From: Anaerotruncus massiliensis (ex Togo et al. 2026)
Lineage (GTDB): Bacteria > Bacillota > Clostridia > Oscillospirales > Ruminococcaceae
Reading direction: 5' to 3'
Length of the DNA stretch: 64,000 nucleotides
Assembly (NCBI RefSeq): GCF_900199635.1
Contig: NZ_LT962687.1
Location: 2,108,541-2,172,540, forward strand
Both the position numbers and the translations under genes were made by a program. A model generated the notes under the pieces. The model saw only the letters and a program-made list of their open reading frames with translations, made no database searches and had not been told where the DNA came from. Positions 26,562-37,219 of the stretch are shown in pieces; position 1 is the stretch's first letter; each line of letters begins with the position of its first letter.

Positions 26562-29500
26562 TCAGCTCACGCTCTCGGGCGAAATGCCCACCGTATAGGT
26601 CACCTGGGCGAGCTGCTTCCCGGTCGTGCTGTCCTCGCCCTTGGCGATGTAGCTCTCGATCGCGATCGGGTAGGAGACCCACGCCCCCTCGGACGCCGCG
26701 CCCGCGATCGCCCAGCCGGTGAAGTCCGCGCCCGCCATCCAGCTTCCGCCCGCGGAAGCGGTCGTGATCTGCTGGTCCGCCAGCCGCAGGGTCGCCTGCC
26801 CGTGGGACATCTGGTTCTTGTTGACGAGGTAGGTCCTGTCCGCGCCGTCCACGAAGGAGGAGGGGTCCATGAGCCGGAAGCCCGAAGCGGCCTCCGCCGA
26901 GAGCCCCGTCACCTTGATCGGGAAGTTGGAGCCGTTCTGGATGCCGTAGTTCGTCGGGACCGCCACCGAACCGTCCGCGCCGTAGCCGTAGGACTGGACG
27001 GTGAGCGGCAGGGTCGCGTTGATCGCCGCGGGCTGCATCAGGAATTTGACCTCGGCGGAGCTTTCGGCTTTTTTCGTCTCCGTGCCGCCGTCCAGCAGCG
27101 ACAGGTTCATGCCCAGTGTGCCGGTGTGTCGCTCCGCGATCGCATTGGCGTTATATACCTCTATTTTGAAAGGATGTGCCTCATTGGCCGCCACGTCGAC
27201 CGACATTTGTGTATCGCCCGGACTGACGCTCATGTATTGGGTACCGTCATGCCGCATAAACGCAATGTTCTTCATGGCGTCTTCGCTGCCCCAGGTGGTC
27301 CGATATATCTGGGGATTGACATAATTGGTGGTTCCCCAGTCGATAGTAAATCCATCGTCCGGGGTATACTGGTAGCTTCCCACCCCCAGCTTCATGGCCT
27401 TGTTATAACCACTGCGCACCGTGAAGGTCGCCGCGTCGTTGGGAACCATCGACGCCAACTCGACCGAAGTGGTCAGCGCGTCGTTTCCGGCGCTGTAGGC
27501 GAGCTCCCAGAGGGAGAGCACCGCCGGGTCGCTGAGCAGGGTTTCCGCGGAGTCGCCGGTCCCATACACCGCCTCGACCTGGTATTCGCCCGCGCCGTCG
27601 GCAAGCGTCGGCGTGAAGGAAACCGTCACGGTATTGGGGTCGCCGGCGGCGGGTAACGCCAGGATCGCACCGGCCACATAGGCGTTCTTCGTCTTATTGA
27701 AGATGCGGTAGCCCGTCGGGGTGTCGCCCGCCGTCGTGATTGTGAAGGACGCCGGGGTTCCCAGCTTCACGAAGGCGTCTTCGGGCTGGGCTGTGATCGA
27801 GCGCGGATAGCCGAGCTCAATGACCTTTTTGTCCGAGGCCCGAATGACGAACGCGAATGTGTGGTACTCGGCGTGCGCCAACGAGAATTTGCCAAGCTGG
27901 TCGGTCGCGTCGTTCGTCACGCTTGAATCAAAGACGACAATCGGGCGGCCGAGATAGCAGTCTCCCCCATCCAGGGCCACGGGGATGCTCGCGCCGGAGG
28001 GCAGGTTCGCCGTGACATTGATCTGTGTTTTGCCGCCCAGGAAAATCTCCTGGCCCTCCCCGAAGCTCAGGTCGGACGAGCCGTTCAACGTCAGGGAGCG
28101 GGTCGACGTGGAGGTCATACAGATTCCGCCACCGCCGCCTCCGCTGTTGCCCGAGAAGGACCCGCCGTTCATTTCGAAGCCGATAAGCGCGTAGATCCCC
28201 CCGCCGAGCGTCGCTGTGTTGTTCTCATAGGTGCAGCGGTTCAGCGTGGTCGTTTGGGAAAAGTTTTGCATATACACGCCGCCGCCGTTTCCCGAGGCTG
28301 TGTTGTTGGAGAAAACGGTATTGCTGATCTCGTGCTTGCCCGAGGACAGATACAGGCCCGCACCGTTCGGCGCGGTGTTTTCGGACAGCGTCGAGCCGGT
28401 CATCGCAAGCGTTCCACTGACATAGACTCCGCCGCCGTTATATGTGCCGTTCAGCCCCGCCTCACAGTTTGAAACCTCCGCGTTTGTAATGGTGCAGGTA
28501 CCGCCGTTGACAAAGACGCCGCCGCCGTTGAGATCCGCCGTACACTTGGTTACGAGGCTTCCGGCGTTCATCACCACTGTTCCGGCGCCGTAGTTGTATA
28601 CTCCTCCGCCTGCGCCGTCGGTGCTGTTATTTTGGAGTACCGCGCCCTCATTCATCATGAGGGTCCCGCCCGCTGAAATGTTGATGAGTTCATGTGCCTT
28701 AATCCCGGGTGCGATCACGGAAGTTTTGCCCGAAGTGATCGCGTAGCGGTGGCCGTCGATCGTGATGTTTTCGAGCGTCAGGGTGCCGCCGTCCACGATC
28801 GAGAAGAGTGACACGCCATTTTTCAGCGCCTCAAAACCTGTCGGCGGATTGGTGGGCTTGGAGTAGCGCCGGATGGTCACCGGAGCTCCCGCGTCATAGG
28901 TCGCGCCGCCGACATAGCAGTACCTGCCGCTGAGCTCGACAGACGAGTCGACCGTCACGGTATTGACGATATAGAGGGTGTTCGCGTTATTGGATTTCAT
29001 CTTCTCATAGGCCTTGCCCAGCGTCTTGACCGCCTGCGCCGGGCTTACGCCCGTCCGCGTATCAAGGCCGTTGACCCCGTCGAGATAGACCGCGCCCTTG
29101 GCCGCGAGCACCAGGTTATTGCCGCTCGCGTTCAGGTAGAAGGCCGCCGTCACCGCCTCGCTGAGGGTGTATTTCGGCGTTTCCACCGCCGCCGTCGGCG
29201 TTGAGGAGTAGGCCACCACGGCACGGTTTTCCTTGGCGCTCGCGCTGTCGATGCCGATCGTCAGCGCGGTGTTCCCAATCGTATTGCCCGGCACGCTGAT
29301 GACCTTGCCCGTGCCGTTCAGGTAGACCTCTCCCGCGATCGACGGGCCGCCGCTGAGATTGAGCGCCGAGCCGCTGTGGTGGATTGCCGCGCCCTGCGGC
29401 GCCTTCATGTTCGCGATCGTGCCGCCGGTCATCGTCAGAATTCCCGTGCCGCTCGTCGCCACCGCGCCGCCGTTTCCGGAGGCGTTGTTGTTATCCTTGA

Positions 29501-32500
29501 GCACCGCGCCGCTCTGGACGGACACGGTTCCGCCGCTGATCGAGATCAGCGGGGCCGCCGCCGTCACGGCCGGGGCCTGGACGGTCTCCTTGCCCTGCGT
29601 GACCGCGGCGCTGTGGCCGTCGACCGTGAGGCCCTCGGCGAGCGTCAGCGTACCGCCCGTGACGTTGATGAGGGTACCCGTATTGCTTCCCGTCGTGAAG
29701 GCGGCCGGTTTGGAGTACCGTTTGATCGTCACCGGGCCGCCCGCGTTATAGGTCGTGCTGCTCTCGGTGTAGCTCCGGCCGAGCGTGATCGTGCCGCTGA
29801 CTGTAACCGGGTTCACCACGTAGATGGTTCCGCCGCCTGTGCCCGCCAGCTTCTGGTATGCCTCGCCCAACGTCTTGACCGCCTTGGAGGGTTCCGTACC
29901 GTCGCCGCTCGCGGCGCTGCGGGTTCCGTCGACGTAGATGCCGCCCTTCTCCTGGAGTTCGAAGACCTTGGTATCCGTACTTCTGCGGGCGAGCTTATAG
30001 AGCGGCGCGACGTCGTCCGAAAGGGTGTATTTCGCCAGCTCGGTATTGAGATTCAAGCTGGTGGGCGCGGTGGTGTAGGTCACGACCGCGCGCGCCGCCG
30101 CCGCGTCGTCCATGTCGAGGCTGAGCGCGGTCCCCGCGCTGCCGGCGACGCCGACGGTCTTGCCCGTGCCGAGATAGACCTCTCCCGAGACGGTCGCCGC
30201 AGATTTCACGTTGAAGGTCCCGTTTTGGTAAACCGCGCCGCCCTGCTTCGCGGCCGTATTGGCTATGGTGCCCGCGTTCAGGTTGAAGGCGCCGCTGTCG
30301 ATGCGCACCGCGCCGCCGTTTCCGGAGGTGCTGTTGTTTTGCAGCGTCGTGCCGGCATTCATATTCACCGTGCCGCCGTTCAACCGGATGATCGAGCCCG
30401 TCGCCGTAAAGTCGATGTCCTGACTGTGGCGGCCTTCGATCGTGATCGTGCCGAGGTTCAGCGTTGCGCCGGTGGGCACGACGACCATATCCCCGTAATA
30501 GGGATCGAATTCGTCCTTGCCCGCGACCGAGAACCCGGAGTAACGGCGCAGGGACTTGCCGGTGGGCAGGGTCCAGCTCTCCGTGCCGCTGACGGTCACG
30601 GGGCCGGAGATGTAGATCGCCGTGCTGCCGGAAGTCAGGGCAGCCGAAGCGGCCGCAAAGTTATTGAACGCCTTGTCGGGCGTGCTGCCGTCCCCGGACG
30701 CCGTCTTGGTTCCATCGAGGAAGACAATGCTCTGCAGGACGATGTTCTTTCCATCCTCGCCGAGGATGGAACCGGATTTGGATGTGTAGAAATTCTTCAG
30801 ATATGCCGTTACGCTTGAAAGTTCCGAACCGTCCGGCTTGACCACGACGCCCCCGGACTTAAACGAATCGGCCAGACTGACCTCATACTGCCGGGACGTC
30901 TGGGAGATCAGGCGTGAAACCTGAAGCGGATAAGAGGTTCCTGACAGATAGATGTCGCCCGAAATATCGGCTCCGCCGCCCTGTAGCTCGAAGCCCGGGC
31001 TTGCGACGTAGACCCCCGCGCCGTTTCCGCCGGAACTGACGGTATTGTCAGTAACAGCGCCGCGCACCGCGACGAACTCCGCATTGCTTCCGGTCAGATA
31101 AACGCCGCCGCCATATTGGGCAGTGTTTCCGGTAATCCGCGTGCCATTGAACTCTGCCTTCGTGTAGTCGTTCAGGCAGATTCCGCCGCCGCCATAGGCG
31201 GTCGTGGTGCCCTTCGCGGTATTGCCCGAGATGGTTCCACCGTTCAGCTGGATATTGCCGATGGCGCCGGAACTCCCCGCGGCCGCGTAGATGCCGCCGC
31301 CGCTGCGCGCCGCGTCGTTTCCGGAAATTGTTCCGCCGTTGAGCGTGATTCCCGCACCCTTTACAAGGGAAACGCCGCCGCCGCCCGAAGTCGCCGTGGT
31401 TCCATTCGCGTGGTTATTCGAAATGGTGCCGCCGGAGATGGTGAGGGACGCCGTTGCGTCGCCCACGCAGATGCCTCCGCCCGAAGCCGCGGTCTCGTTG
31501 CCGTAAATCTTGCCGCCGGTCATATCGAATTTCGCATTTTTGCCCAGGTAAATGCCGCCGCCGCCATTGCTGCTGGCGCTTCCGGTTGCGTTGTTGTTAT
31601 AGATTTCAGCGGCGCCGCTTACCTTAAAAGAGTCGATCCCCGTGGAGGCGGACGTCTGAAGATAGACGCCTGCCCCCTGGGTAGCCCGGTTCCCGTAAAT
31701 CTTCGTGCCGTCTCCCAGCGTGATTTTTAACGCGCTGGTGTCCTCGGAGGATGTCGTTGTGTTGTATGCCTGGATGCCGGGACCGTAGTTATAAGAAATC
31801 TGGCCGCCGGTGATTTCGACGGTGCCGCCGCTTGCGTAAACCCCGCCGGCGGGGTTCGCATCCGTGAAGCTGTCCCCGCCGACCTTCGCGTCACCGCTCA
31901 TCTGAAAAGTCCCGCCGCTGACGGAAACGCCGCGTCCGCTCTTATTGGCCGAAATCTGGCCGCCGCTCATGTTGAAGGTCCCGCTGGAAACGATCACGCT
32001 GCCGTTCGTCGACGAATAAGCGGAATTGTTTGTGATTTTGGCCGAACCGCTCATATTGAACGTTGATTTATAACTAAGGGAAACCGCCGCATCAGAATAA
32101 CCCGTACCCTTTGAATTCTGGATGACGCCGCCGCTCATCGTGAAGGTTCCGCTCCTGACCTGTACCCCTCCGGCATTTCCATCGAGGGTCCCGCTTGTCA
32201 TGACACATTTGGCGGAATCGCCGTAAACCACAACACCAAATTCTTTGTTGTTGGAGATGGTGCCCCCGGAGATATTGAGGGTCCCTGTCCCATCTTCATA
32301 TTGCTTGGGGACCCCCACGCCGCACCCATTGTTGTTGGTGACGACGGCGCCGCTGTTGAGGTTCATGGTCCCGCTCTTTATGTAAACAATGGAATCCGTC
32401 GAGCTGGTGAACGCGCTGGCATTTCCGTCGAGTGTAATATTTCCCAAAGTAAGGGTGCCGCCGGTCACCTTGAAGAAGGGCTGCGTATAGCCCTGCGCAC

Positions 32501-35500
32501 GCTGCAGGACCGGCGTCCATGTCGCGCCGTCGTTATTCGTTACAGCGGTCGTCGACCAGGACTGCGATCCCGAGCTGATCTCCACCGGCGCCCGGCAGAA
32601 AAGAATTTTTGCGCCGGACTGCTTGGACTTCAGCAGTGTCAAGGCACGGCTCAGGGACTTGACCGCCGTGTCTACGCTTTCGCCGTCCGCGGTGTCGTCG
32701 CCGTCTCCCGCCAGATAGATGTTCAGCCCCCCGGCGACAATATTGGGAGATTCCCCGCGCAGCGTCAGGCTTTGCTTGCTGGCGGTGCTGAGCGGGAAGA
32801 GCGACAGGTAACTTGCCGCGTCGGCTGTTCCCGCCAGGCCCTGCACCACCGTCTTGCCGACAAATGTGTCGGGGAGGGCAAGGGTATATTTATTGGTACC
32901 GGTCAGAGCGCCTGTAAGGACGATCGGCCGCTCCGTATTCTGTAGCGAAACGCCCGACGAAACAGACGGACTTCCTGCCATCTTCAGGGTACCGCTGACC
33001 AGCAATCCGGCCGTGCCGGCGGTCGCCGTGTTGGTTCCAATGCTGGCCGAACCGCTCATGGCAAAGGTCCCGGCTGTTGTCGCGTCGCCGTAGACGTACA
33101 CGCCGCCGACACTCGTGGCCTTGTTGCTGTAGATGCTGCCGCCCGACATGTTGAAGACCCCGGTTCCTTCCACACTGACGCCGCCGGTATCCCTCTTGTT
33201 TAATTCTTCTTCTGATGCCGTGTTGCTGTAGATGCTGCCGCCCGTCATGTTGATGGTGCCGCCGCTCTGGCGGATCGCACCAAAAAACAGGGCTGAATTG
33301 CCGGAAATGTTGCCGCCGGAGAGATTGCAGACGCCGCCGGAGACGTAGACCGTCTGCTGTCCGTTCGTACTACCGATTCCGATAATTGCCTTATTGTTGG
33401 TAATCGAAGCGCTTGACTGCAGCGTAAAAGTCCCGTCCTGCACCCAGAGAGCGCATCCACCAGAAGAGGACTCCTTATTAAGGATGTTGTTTGTCAGTTT
33501 GCTGCCGCTTGCCATGGTCAGGCTCCCGCCCGATACCACCACGGCAGGGCCGGTTTTCGTGTCGTGGTTTTGCAGCGTGACCCCGGTTCCCAAGGTCACC
33601 GACCCGCCGGACATCGTGAGCAGCCCCGTCTGGCTTCCGGTATTTTTTGCGGAGCCGTACAGGCCGTCAAACGTTACGTTTTGGAGCGTAATGCTCCCCG
33701 CCTGCCCTTCCACCAGGGGACCGATCTCCAAGTCATTCATCATCAGCCTCTGGAGCGTCGCGCCGCCGAAGTCGACCGTCCCTTCGTCGGTGAGGACCTT
33801 CACCGTGCTGCAGACGTAGACGATCTTGTCGTCGTCGCTGCCAAGGCCGGTTACCTTCTGCGCCGCCGCGCCCAACGTCCTTACCGCTGTGGCGGGGGTC
33901 AGGCCGTCCCGGCTGTCGTCGCCGGACGAGCCATCCACGTAGACGCCCGAGCCGACCAGAATCAGGTTGTTGCCCGACGGACCGATCGAATATTTTCCTT
34001 CCGCGTCCACAAAATTCGACGCGCAGTCTGCCACGCTGGAGAGGTCTCCCGCCGGTACGACGACAACACTTCCAGAGCCAAAGTATGGTACTCCACTGTA
34101 ATTGCTGCCCGGCTGAAGGTTGTACACCTTCCCGGCGGCCGGCTTTGCCAGAAGGTTTACAACCGCGCCGTTATCGCCCAGATAAATTTTTCCGTTGATC
34201 ACGGCTTTTGTCGGGTCAAATTGAAATCCCGTTCCCGCTACGTTCACCGCATTCCCTGACGTGGAAGTAATCGTACCGCCAATTGCCTTAAAAGTCGCGG
34301 TGGAGTACGATCCACTGACATAAACGCCGTTTGCACTGGTTGAGGAGGCTGTGGTGAGGGACCCTCCTTCCATCACAAACGCTGCGTTGGTCGTGATGTA
34401 TACCCCCCATTTGCATCCGCTTATCGACGCGTTCCCGGACATGGTAAACGTGGTGCCCTCGCCGCTGACATATAGGCCATCCGTATACATGCCGCCGGCA
34501 ATTTCGCCGCCGTCCATCGACAATGTGGAACCGGCCCCGCTCGCTTTGACAGCATAGCAGGATGAAGAGCCCCACTTGCGGAACGTGGTGCCTCCATGGA
34601 TGGTCACGGAACCGCCTTCAACAAGAACGATGTTATTGCTCACAGACGCGCCGTCCAGAATGATGTCCTGAAGTGTCAGGCTTCCGGTACTCGATACGCT
34701 GATCATGTCTCCGGTCAGGGAATCGCGCGTTACGACCACGCCTTCCGGATAACCGGAGGACGTCGGGAAGGACCAGGTTGCAGCTGTAGTAACCGGGATC
34801 GGCTTGGTTCCGGTGATACGGATTTCCTTGAGCTGGGTGTCCCTAATCAGCTGGCTTGCCCTTGCGAAGGTCTTTACCGGACGGGAAGAAAGGTCTCCGT
34901 CGTTGCTGTCTGAGCCGTCCGCCGAGAGGTAGACGGCTTTATCCGCATAGTCCGCCAGCTTATATGCTTCGATGTATTTTGTGGTGCCCCGCGCGCGCAG
35001 GCCCCATCCGGTATTGTTATCGATCGAGATTTCAAAGCAGGTTGCCGCATCCGCGGCTGTGAGGGAGGAAGCGGTCACCTGGACCACATCAAAAGGATTC
35101 GTGCCGCTCACGTGCTCGTCGGAAACGCTGAGGCGATAGAGCGCACCGTCGTTTGGTTTCCCACTGAGCTGGAGCAGCTTGGTGGAACCTTTTTCGAAAC
35201 GGATGGCGGCATCGTTGAGCATCTCCACGTCGGCGCCAAAGATGAGCTGGCCGCTGCTGGTAACGCGAATCATTTCGCCGGCACCGTCGAGTTTCAGGTT
35301 GGTAAATTGGACTACCTTATCCGGTCCGATGCCAAAGATTGGGTTCGTATGCCCGAAACGCTTGATCGTTGCATTTTTCCCATTGAACGAGAAGGACGAC
35401 GCCTCACCCGTTCCAATTGTCCACTGTGCCATATTGTGGATGATACCGTTGTCCTGTATAAGCTCGATCGCTTTTGTGAGCGTCTGGACAGGCTTATCCT

Positions 35501-37184
35501 TGGAGCCGTCTCCGGTCGTATCGTTACCGCCGGGAACTTCCACCCCATCCACAGTGGTGCTGGATGCGTTGGGGTTCCAGTAAGCTTCCGCCAGCGTCCC
35601 CGTGATCGCAAGCGGTTCAGGCGCGTCCAGGGACATCGTGGTCAGCAGGTTTTCGCCGCGGAACGCCTTGACGGTGTACACCCCGTCCGCACTCGCGGGC
35701 ACGGCGGTGCTCGCCTCCGTCACCTCCGACGGGGCGTTTTCTTCGTGGCCGTCTTCTTCGCCGCTCTTGACCGTCACATCCTCCACGGGCAGCTCCACCG
35801 CTTCCCCCTCCGCGGGCTCCGCGCTCCGCGACCGGGCCATTGCCCGCACCGCCGGCACGAACTCCACCGTGAACCGCTCCGTCCCCGGATAGGTCGACGC
35901 CATCGCCACCTCGTACTGTCCATTGCTTCCCGGCGCGATCTCCGCCGTCAGCTCTCCCAGCGAGGTCACTTCCACTTCCGTGTAGAAGGAGCGCTCCTCC
36001 AGCGGCCCCTCGCTGTCATAGATCCGGATAACATACGTCCCGTTCTTCGTCACCGTGAACTTCCGCTGGAACCGGAACGGCTCCCCTTCCCCGTTCACCG
36101 TCACCCTGCCCTCGCTCATCGTCTCGTCCGTGCTCGACGAATCAGAGCTCGCGGCCTCCGAACCGGAATCATCTGAGTTCACATCGGAACCCGCATTTTC
36201 AGAACCGGTATCCTCCGGGCCCGTCCCGGAAGAGGACGCGGCCTCGCTCTCCCCGCCCGGCGCGGGATTCTCCGAACTGCTCCCATCCGGGGCCGGGGCC
36301 TTCTCCTCCCCGGTGCTCGTATCCGCCGTCGGGTCCTCCGGCTTGCTCTCCTGTTTTGACTCCGCTGTGCTGCTCTCCGGTTTCGGCTCCGACACGCCGC
36401 TCTCCGGCAACGGCACGATCTCCTCCGCCGTGATCTCCGCCGACAGCACCCGCACCAGATTGATCCGCGCGCTTGCCGCAGCCTCTGCAAGTTCACTGAT
36501 GGGATTCGACGAGTCCTCCGCCCCGCCGGGTTTGCCGTTCTCCTCCGGTTTTCCGCTCTCCGGCGTCTCCTCCGGTTTGCTCTCTTCGCTCGATGCACTC
36601 TCTTCCGGAGCGCTGCTCACTTCCGGAACGCTGCTCGCTTCCGAGCTTGCCGCTTCCGAGCTTGTGGATTCCTCCGGGACGCTCGAAGCTTCCGAACCGT
36701 TCTCCTCCGGGCCGGAAGCCTCGGACGAAGCCGCCTCCGGATCCCCCGTGACCTTCTCCGCGCCCTCCGTGGCGCCCTCGGCCTTTCCGCCGTCCTTCGC
36801 CTCGATATGTAAGTTCCGCGTGAAGGGGAAGGTCGACACCGCCGTGATCTCCACCGCGAGGCCGTCCTCCGTGAAGACCTCCTCCTGCGTCGCCGTCAGG
36901 CTGTATTCGTCCGTGCTCCCCTTGTCGTCCTCGTTGTGGCGGCGCTCCTCGGACGGGCTTTCGCCGCTTGCGGACCCGCTCTCAGGAGGCTGTTCCCCAT
37001 CCGGTTTGCTCTCCTCCGCGGGCGCGGCTTCGCTCGCCGGCGCGCTCCCCTCTTCAGAAGCTCCCCCGACGATATCCTCCGCGTATGTAAAGACCGGGAT
37101 CGTACTCATCAGCATCAGCACCGCCAAAAGCAGCGCCGTATGCTTTCTCCAACCCATTCTCTTTTCCCATCCCTGCGACTTCAT
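26562..37184 (-). CDS. Giant secreted beta-helix surface protein (3540 residues)
   Basis: Signal peptide at about 10-36. Residues 37-370 are Ser/Glu/Pro-rich and disordered. From about 530 come seven blocks that open with a Y-[VL]-D-G type motif and AVKTL (near 532, 750, 1080, 1490, 2153, 2414, 2697). Each is followed by right-handed beta-helix rungs rich in MSGG, ISGN and GGGIY, like polymorphic-membrane-protein repeats. An Ig-like region lies at about 3130-3225, and the C-terminal domain with YGYGADGS at about 3370-3540. There is no LPXTG or transmembrane tail, so retention must use another partner. Probably an adhesin or a glycan-binding shell (inference). The ATG follows GGAGGGAATCAGGA. 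Confidence 0.85.
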   Translation of the reverse strand: MKSQGWEKRMGWRKHTALLLAVLMLMSTIPVFTYAEDIVGGASEEGSAPASEAAPAEESKPDGEQPPESGSASGESPSEERRHNEDDKGSTDEYSLTATQEEVFTEDGLAVEITAVSTFPFTRNLHIEAKDGGKAEGATEGAEKVTGDPEAASSEASGPEENGSEASSVPEESTSSEAASSEASSVPEVSSAPEESASSEESKPEETPESGKPEENGKPGGAEDSSNPISELAEAAASARINLVRVLSAEITAEEIVPLPESGVSEPKPESSTAESKQESKPEDPTADTSTGEEKAPAPDGSSSENPAPGGESEAASSSGTGPEDTGSENAGSDVNSDDSGSEAASSDSSSTDETMSEGRVTVNGEGEPFRFQRKFTVTKNGTYVIRIYDSEGPLEERSFYTEVEVTSLGELTAEIAPGSNGQYEVAMASTYPGTERFTVEFVPAVRAMARSRSAEPAEGEAVELPVEDVTVKSGEEDGHEENAPSEVTEASTAVPASADGVYTVKAFRGENLLTTMSLDAPEPLAITGTLAEAYWNPNASSTTVDGVEVPGGNDTTGDGSKDKPVQTLTKAIELIQDNGIIHNMAQWTIGTGEASSFSFNGKNATIKRFGHTNPIFGIGPDKVVQFTNLKLDGAGEMIRVTSSGQLIFGADVEMLNDAAIRFEKGSTKLLQLSGKPNDGALYRLSVSDEHVSGTNPFDVVQVTASSLTAADAATCFEISIDNNTGWGLRARGTTKYIEAYKLADYADKAVYLSADGSDSNDGDLSSRPVKTFARASQLIRDTQLKEIRITGTKPIPVTTAATWSFPTSSGYPEGVVVTRDSLTGDMISVSSTGSLTLQDIILDGASVSNNIVLVEGGSVTIHGGTTFRKWGSSSCYAVKASGAGSTLSMDGGEIAGGMYTDGLYVSGEGTTFTMSGNASISGCKWGVYITTNAAFVMEGGSLTTASSTSANGVYVSGSYSTATFKAIGGTITSTSGNAVNVAGTGFQFDPTKAVINGKIYLGDNGAVVNLLAKPAAGKVYNLQPGSNYSGVPYFGSGSVVVVPAGDLSSVADCASNFVDAEGKYSIGPSGNNLILVGSGVYVDGSSGDDSRDGLTPATAVRTLGAAAQKVTGLGSDDDKIVYVCSTVKVLTDEGTVDFGGATLQRLMMNDLEIGPLVEGQAGSITLQNVTFDGLYGSAKNTGSQTGLLTMSGGSVTLGTGVTLQNHDTKTGPAVVVSGGSLTMASGSKLTNNILNKESSSGGCALWVQDGTFTLQSSASITNNKAIIGIGSTNGQQTVYVSGGVCNLSGGNISGNSALFFGAIRQSGGTINMTGGSIYSNTASEEELNKRDTGGVSVEGTGVFNMSGGSIYSNKATSVGGVYVYGDATTAGTFAMSGSASIGTNTATAGTAGLLVSGTLKMAGSPSVSSGVSLQNTERPIVLTGALTGTNKYTLALPDTFVGKTVVQGLAGTADAASYLSLFPLSTASKQSLTLRGESPNIVAGGLNIYLAGDGDDTADGESVDTAVKSLSRALTLLKSKQSGAKILFCRAPVEISSGSQSWSTTAVTNNDGATWTPVLQRAQGYTQPFFKVTGGTLTLGNITLDGNASAFTSSTDSIVYIKSGTMNLNSGAVVTNNNGCGVGVPKQYEDGTGTLNISGGTISNNKEFGVVVYGDSAKCVMTSGTLDGNAGGVQVRSGTFTMSGGVIQNSKGTGYSDAAVSLSYKSTFNMSGSAKITNNSAYSSTNGSVIVSSGTFNMSGGQISANKSGRGVSVSGGTFQMSGDAKVGGDSFTDANPAGGVYASGGTVEITGGQISYNYGPGIQAYNTTTSSEDTSALKITLGDGTKIYGNRATQGAGVYLQTSASTGIDSFKVSGAAEIYNNNATGSASSNGGGGIYLGKNAKFDMTGGKIYGNETAASGGGICVGDATASLTISGGTISNNHANGTTATSGGGGVSLVKGAGITLNGGTISGNDAARSGGGIYAAAGSSGAIGNIQLNGGTISGNTAKGTTTAYGGGGICLNDYTKAEFNGTRITGNTAQYGGGVYLTGSNAEFVAVRGAVTDNTVSSGGNGAGVYVASPGFELQGGGADISGDIYLSGTSYPLQVSRLISQTSRQYEVSLADSFKSGGVVVKPDGSELSSVTAYLKNFYTSKSGSILGEDGKNIVLQSIVFLDGTKTASGDGSTPDKAFNNFAAASAALTSGSTAIYISGPVTVSGTESWTLPTGKSLRRYSGFSVAGKDEFDPYYGDMVVVPTGATLNLGTITIEGRHSQDIDFTATGSIIRLNGGTVNMNAGTTLQNNSTSGNGGAVRIDSGAFNLNAGTIANTAAKQGGAVYQNGTFNVKSAATVSGEVYLGTGKTVGVAGSAGTALSLDMDDAAAARAVVTYTTAPTSLNLNTELAKYTLSDDVAPLYKLARRSTDTKVFELQEKGGIYVDGTRSAASGDGTEPSKAVKTLGEAYQKLAGTGGGTIYVVNPVTVSGTITLGRSYTESSTTYNAGGPVTIKRYSKPAAFTTGSNTGTLINVTGGTLTLAEGLTVDGHSAAVTQGKETVQAPAVTAAAPLISISGGTVSVQSGAVLKDNNNASGNGGAVATSGTGILTMTGGTIANMKAPQGAAIHHSGSALNLSGGPSIAGEVYLNGTGKVISVPGNTIGNTALTIGIDSASAKENRAVVAYSSTPTAAVETPKYTLSEAVTAAFYLNASGNNLVLAAKGAVYLDGVNGLDTRTGVSPAQAVKTLGKAYEKMKSNNANTLYIVNTVTVDSSVELSGRYCYVGGATYDAGAPVTIRRYSKPTNPPTGFEALKNGVSLFSIVDGGTLTLENITIDGHRYAITSGKTSVIAPGIKAHELINISAGGTLMMNEGAVLQNNSTDGAGGGVYNYGAGTVVMNAGSLVTKCTADLNGGGVFVNGGTCTITNAEVSNCEAGLNGTYNGGGVYVSGTLAMTGSTLSENTAPNGAGLYLSSGKHEISNTVFSNNTASGNGGGVYMQNFSQTTTLNRCTYENNTATLGGGIYALIGFEMNGGSFSGNSGGGGGGICMTSTSTRSLTLNGSSDLSFGEGQEIFLGGKTQINVTANLPSGASIPVALDGGDCYLGRPIVVFDSSVTNDATDQLGKFSLAHAEYHTFAFVIRASDKKVIELGYPRSITAQPEDAFVKLGTPASFTITTAGDTPTGYRIFNKTKNAYVAGAILALPAAGDPNTVTVSFTPTLADGAGEYQVEAVYGTGDSAETLLSDPAVLSLWELAYSAGNDALTTSVELASMVPNDAATFTVRSGYNKAMKLGVGSYQYTPDDGFTIDWGTTNYVNPQIYRTTWGSEDAMKNIAFMRHDGTQYMSVSPGDTQMSVDVAANEAHPFKIEVYNANAIAERHTGTLGMNLSLLDGGTETKKAESSAEVKFLMQPAAINATLPLTVQSYGYGADGSVAVPTNYGIQNGSNFPIKVTGLSAEAASGFRLMDPSSFVDGADRTYLVNKNQMSHGQATLRLADQQITTASAGGSWMAGADFTGWAIAGAASEGAWVSYPIAIESYIAKGEDSTTGKQLAQVTYTVGISPESVS

Positions 37185-37219
37185 TCCTGATTCCCTCCAT
37201 GCCTTAACGATTCCATATT

